DNA of 8,490 nt from Selenomonadaceae bacterium (GTDB taxonomy: Bacteria > Bacillota > Negativicutes > Selenomonadales > Selenomonadaceae), in contig JAFXOC010000027.1 of NCBI GenBank assembly GCA_017529085.1, positions 1 through 8,490 on the forward strand, read 5' to 3'. Both the position numbers and the translations under genes were made by a program. The first letter of the stretch is position 1, and each line of letters begins with the position of its first letter. The notes beneath the pieces are model-generated. The model searched no databases and was not told the origin of the DNA. It saw only the letters and a list, made by a program, of their open reading frames with translations. Positions 6,171-8,490 of the stretch are shown here, one piece after another.

Positions 6171-6329
6171 ATGAACGCCAAACATTTCGTCAATGATATA
6201 ACAAGATTTCTTAAATCTGCGCCAACTTTGGTTATATTTTCATTAAGCGTACCTAGTCCCACATTTATTCCATTGTTATTGTTAAGCGTAATAGCCATGC
6301 GCAAACATTTCCGTCGCTTTAAAATTTGA
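6171..6329 (+). CDS. Putative 52-aa membrane peptide
   Basis: ATG 6171 is preceded by AGGAGA (6155-6160), with a spacer of about 10 bases, slightly long. A second in-frame ATG at 6150 would give 59 aa but has no binding site. The peptide has a polar basic start (MNAKHFVNDITRFLK), a hydrophobic central part rich in Leu, Ile, Val, Pro and Ser (residues 17-43), and a strongly basic end (MRKHFRRFKI). This could be one membrane helix interrupted by prolines, or a re-entrant hairpin. It starts 44 bases after the YihY-family gene on the same strand, so co-transcription is plausible. No family is recognised. The evidence is a Shine-Dalgarno-like site, hydrophobic pattern and location; chance is not excluded. 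Confidence 0.42.
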   Translation: MNAKHFVNDITRFLKSAPTLVIFSLSVPSPTFIPLLLLSVIAMRKHFRRFKI

Positions 6330-6397
6330 TACCCATATCTATTGTACAAAACCTAAAAACGCTTTTGGTGTACCGACAGGACAATTTTAAACTTTTT
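6330..6397. other. Convergent intergenic gap with a weak bulged hairpin
   Basis: This gap lies between the 6171 small gene and the convergent kinase gene, so a terminator is expected. The best candidate is 6344-6373, where GTACA pairs with TGTAC, CC with GG and AAAA with TTTT around ACGC, with two bulges on the left arm. A T-run (about 6394-6397) follows about 20 bases later on the + strand. The structure is weak. Confidence 0.25.
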
Positions 6398-8032
6398 TCA
6401 CTCCCCCAAAATGACTCTAAAAAACCTACGCAAATCTTCCGCTTTTTCATCAATGGCAAATTTAAGCCGCTCTCCGTAGGCTTCTTTAATCGCGCCGTGA
6501 ATGTTCATCCGAAGTTCGTCGCTTTCAGCTATCAATTCGTCGAGAGCGTACAAAATGTTTTCCCAAAACTCTTTTACCGCTTTATCCGTCTTAAAAGCAT
6601 AAAAATCTATATGGTTAAATTCATAAGCTTCGTCTTTTTCGGCAATCTCGCCTCTTTGATTTTCCGCTATGCTTATCAATCGATTGTCGGTCTTAATATA
6701 ACGCTTATACCCGATAATCGGAGGAATCGCCCCGCTCCACTTGTCTAACAGTTCATATATCGGCGTAGTGCACGGCATATCTTCAAGATGCTCTAAATTC
6801 CAAAGATACGAGCCTTGCTCTTCGCTCTTTTTAAAGTTTGGAACGCAGGAAAATTCTTTTATCCTCTGCGGCGCGTTTTCAAGCCTTAACCCGTTCTTAT
6901 CGCCCCAATTCAAAATCTCATAGATACGCTCTTCTATCGCGCGATTTGTCTTGTGATAAAAATTATTCTTCGCTATCTCATAAACGCGGTAATTTCGCAG
7001 TTGCGTATCTTTAAGATGAGTTAAGACCTGCCGAATATACTCGTCCCTTTTGTTGTAAATATATTGTTCAAATGCGGATAAACCCGCGTTAATCGCCTCT
7101 TCCTTCGATGCAAATATGTATTGATTATCGTCCGGACACGAGATATACGGCTCTAATGTTACGCTTTTGGGAATAAAGTCGAAAACTTCTCTTGTAGTGG
7201 GCAATTTAAGCTCAAAGGACAGCAATTTTTCCGCTATCGTTTCTTCTACGGCTTTAGCGTCTATTTTTTGACGCTTAAACGTTGGCAAACTCAGTTTGTT
7301 AAACCATCTTAACGCTTTATCCGTCACATTATCGGTTGATATACGCTCGCCGCGCAATTCGCGTAAAATTTGATTAACTGTTGAATATCTGTTTTCGGGT
7401 GAAAATTCCGTGGCTTTTTTCACAATACGGCGAAGTTTTTCTGACTGCGGACGAAACATTTTTATTGTCATACCCACGCCGTAAATATCGCTTCTTGCGT
7501 CCGTTTGCCCAAAACCATACTGTTCAGGCGGGGAAAAACCGCGCGTTCCGAAACAGACCGTATCGGTTGCGCTCTCTTGTTTAACCGTTCTTGCAATTCC
7601 GAAATCTATGAGCTTTAAAATATTATCGTTCGTCAAAATCAAATTCGATGGCTTAATATCCCTATGTATTATGTTAGCCTGATGAAGCGGCATAAGACAT
7701 TTTAAGAGTTGCTCCAAAATATTTTCAATATCATCTTCCGGTATCTCTCCGCCTTCGTCTAAAATTCGCGAAAGCGTTTTCCCCGCTATATGCTCCTCTA
7801 AAACGAAACATTTTTCGGCTTCTTCAAAAACATAATAAACTTGCGGAATGTGTTTATTTTTACAAGTTTTCAAAAAATTATAAACCGAAAATGTTGAAAT
7901 TTCTTGCTCTTTCAAAACGCACAGCCGTTTGCCCTGCCTGTCGTAAAGCAGCGATACTTTCTTATCGCCCTCTTCTTTAAGCGTATCCAAATTTTCGTAA
8001 AAATCTCCCAGATATTTTTCCCAAATCTCCAT
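6398..8032 (-). CDS. Hanks-type Ser/Thr kinase with large unknown C-terminal region
   Basis: The 544-aa protein starts at 8032 on the - strand with a modest AAAGG/AGAG site upstream. Residues 1-229 are a protein kinase domain: the probable ATP-binding Lys41 (CVLKEQ), catalytic loop HRDIKPSN with Asp125, Lys127 and Asn130, DFG Asp143, the PPE motif at 168-170, Asp182 of the F helix (SDIYGVG), and the closing Arg215 (PENRY). The phosphotransfer residues are present, so activity is likely. The N-lobe has no recognisable GxGxxG loop, and the helix-C Glu expected near residues 49-51 is not evident. The segment after helix F is very short (190-200), as if helix G were reduced. Residues 235-544 match no domain I recognise and are charged, Glu/Lys-rich and largely helical. 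No membrane helix is seen, so it is predicted cytoplasmic. It diverges from an XRE regulator gene across 70 bases. Confidence 0.9.
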   Translation of the reverse strand: MEIWEKYLGDFYENLDTLKEEGDKKVSLLYDRQGKRLCVLKEQEISTFSVYNFLKTCKNKHIPQVYYVFEEAEKCFVLEEHIAGKTLSRILDEGGEIPEDDIENILEQLLKCLMPLHQANIIHRDIKPSNLILTNDNILKLIDFGIARTVKQESATDTVCFGTRGFSPPEQYGFGQTDARSDIYGVGMTIKMFRPQSEKLRRIVKKATEFSPENRYSTVNQILRELRGERISTDNVTDKALRWFNKLSLPTFKRQKIDAKAVEETIAEKLLSFELKLPTTREVFDFIPKSVTLEPYISCPDDNQYIFASKEEAINAGLSAFEQYIYNKRDEYIRQVLTHLKDTQLRNYRVYEIAKNNFYHKTNRAIEERIYEILNWGDKNGLRLENAPQRIKEFSCVPNFKKSEEQGSYLWNLEHLEDMPCTTPIYELLDKWSGAIPPIIGYKRYIKTDNRLISIAENQRGEIAEKDEAYEFNHIDFYAFKTDKAVKEFWENILYALDELIAESDELRMNIHGAIKEAYGERLKFAIDEKAEDLRRFFRVILGE

Positions 8033-8039
8033 TTTTCTC

Positions 8040-8068
8040 TTGCCTTTCGATGAAAAATCTTCTACTAT
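8040..8068 (+). promoter_or_regulatory. Possible promoter for the HTH gene
   Basis: TTGCCT (8040-8045) and TACTAT (8063-8068) are spaced by 17 bases, matching the consensus at 4/6 each. They lie inside the 70-base divergent gap. A regulator encoded here could act on this shared control region, but I see no clear operator palindrome and no convincing promoter for the kinase on the other strand. Confidence 0.35.
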
Positions 8069-8102
8069 TTTATCACAAACTCACATAAAGGGGAAAGATT
8101 CG

Positions 8103-8490
8103 ATGTATAAAAAAGACACTGAAGAACTTTTGGCGGAGATAAAAAACGATGCGGATATGGAAAAATTTTTGTCAAAAAATCGCAAGGAATTTAAAAAGCC
8201 TTTGCACGAATATTTAAGTCAAATTGTCGAAGAAAAAGGGCTTAACAAAAAAGACATAGTTAAAAATTCAAATTTGAATCCGAACTATGTCTATCATATA
8301 TTATCAGGCGAACGTACGAATCCGTCGCGACCTAAGCTTATAGCAATCGCCATGGCTATGAATTTAAATTTTGATGAAATACAATATCTTTTGCGCTACG
8401 TGGGATTTAGCCCCCTTTACCCGAGAAATCCTTGGGATACTATCGTTATATCGGCTGTTAATAAGGGCTTGTCCGTGCTTGAAACCGATA
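8103..8490 (+). CDS. XRE-family helix-turn-helix protein, 3' end missing
   Basis: ATG 8103 follows AAAGGGGAAAG (8087-8097). The frame stays open to the window edge, giving 129 residues of a longer protein. Residues 1-33 are a charged helical lead-in. From about 34 to 98 the sequence has an XRE/Cro-type helix-turn-helix pattern: LSQIVEEKGLNKKDIVKNSN, then LNPNYVYHILSGERTNPSRP, then KLIAIAMAMNLNFDEIQYLL. After this comes VGFSPLYPRNPWDTIVISAV and NKGLSVLETD, a stretch I associate with a clostridial HTH family in which Leu-Tyr-x-Arg and a following helix are common. Such regulators are often found near Ser/Thr kinase genes, in line with the divergent kinase here. It may regulate the shared 70-base gap. 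DNA binding is inferred from the fold; the target is unknown. Confidence 0.88.
   Translation, partial: MYKKDTEELLAEIKNDADMEKFLSKNRKEFKKPLHEYLSQIVEEKGLNKKDIVKNSNLNPNYVYHILSGERTNPSRPKLIAIAMAMNLNFDEIQYLLRYVGFSPLYPRNPWDTIVISAVNKGLSVLETD

Noticed and set aside
6128..6196. 22-codon frame from ATG 6128
   Set aside because: It is short, has no convincing ribosome binding site and no hydrophobic or conserved pattern. The 6171 frame is better supported.
6053..6349. 98-aa frame on the - strand over the end of the YihY-family gene
   Set aside because: It overlaps a well-supported coding region antisense and the probable 6171 gene, with no family pattern.
6326..6748. 140-aa frame on the + strand inside the kinase gene
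   Set aside because: It is antisense to a kinase gene with a continuous protein; the translation looks like a shadow frame.
1..8490. Mobile element, CRISPR array, tRNA or rRNA
   Set aside because: No transposase or integrase frame, no regularly spaced repeats, and no cloverleaf or rRNA-like sequence was seen. Repeated segments are explained by the zinc-ribbon coding regions.

Overview
The window looks like a piece of a Bacillota (probably Clostridia-type, possibly uncultured) chromosome. It is AT-rich, uses strong GGAGG-type ribosome binding sites and near-consensus sigma-A promoters, and encodes a lipobox lipoprotein, a clostridial-style Ser/Thr kinase next to an XRE regulator, and several short zinc-ribbon proteins. 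This assignment is an inference from style; there is no rRNA, tRNA or marker gene. No mobile element, CRISPR array or tRNA was seen.

Layout. (1) 2-391: the 3' end of a two-helix membrane protein gene that begins upstream. (2) 501-3325, all on +: a loose run of five genes with mostly short gaps. They encode a membrane-anchored protein with a C-terminal zinc ribbon, a zinc ribbon-DUF805 membrane protein, a lipoprotein, a 51-aa CxxC protein and a DUF1232 (YkvA-like) protein. (3) 3469-5081: a two-gene unit with its own promoter and a 15-bp perfect hairpin terminator. It encodes an orphan 179-aa protein and a zinc ribbon-Sel1/TPR-like-CFI-box protein. (4) 5200-6126: a YihY/BrkB-family membrane protein behind a near-consensus promoter, followed by a probable 52-aa membrane peptide gene at 6171-6329. 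(5) 6398-8032 (-) and 8103-end (+): a divergent pair of a soluble Hanks-type kinase with a large unrecognised C-terminal region and an XRE-family HTH protein cut by the window edge.

How the parts may fit. Three of the proteins from 501 to 5081 carry the same FCSNCG-type double-CxxC zinc ribbon joined to different partners (membrane anchor, DUF805, Sel1-like repeats with CFI-box). The small protein at 2745 has its own CxxC zinc-knuckle-like pattern. Together with a lipoprotein, DUF805 and DUF1232, this suggests an envelope-associated module of unknown function. The kinase/HTH pair is probably a separate signalling unit; nothing in the sequence proves a link. The most interesting signals are the mirrored zinc-ribbon duplication across the 959/990 gene junction, the sharp GC jump at the CFI-box domain boundary, and the kinase with a reduced catalytic fold and an orphan C-terminal region of about 300 residues.
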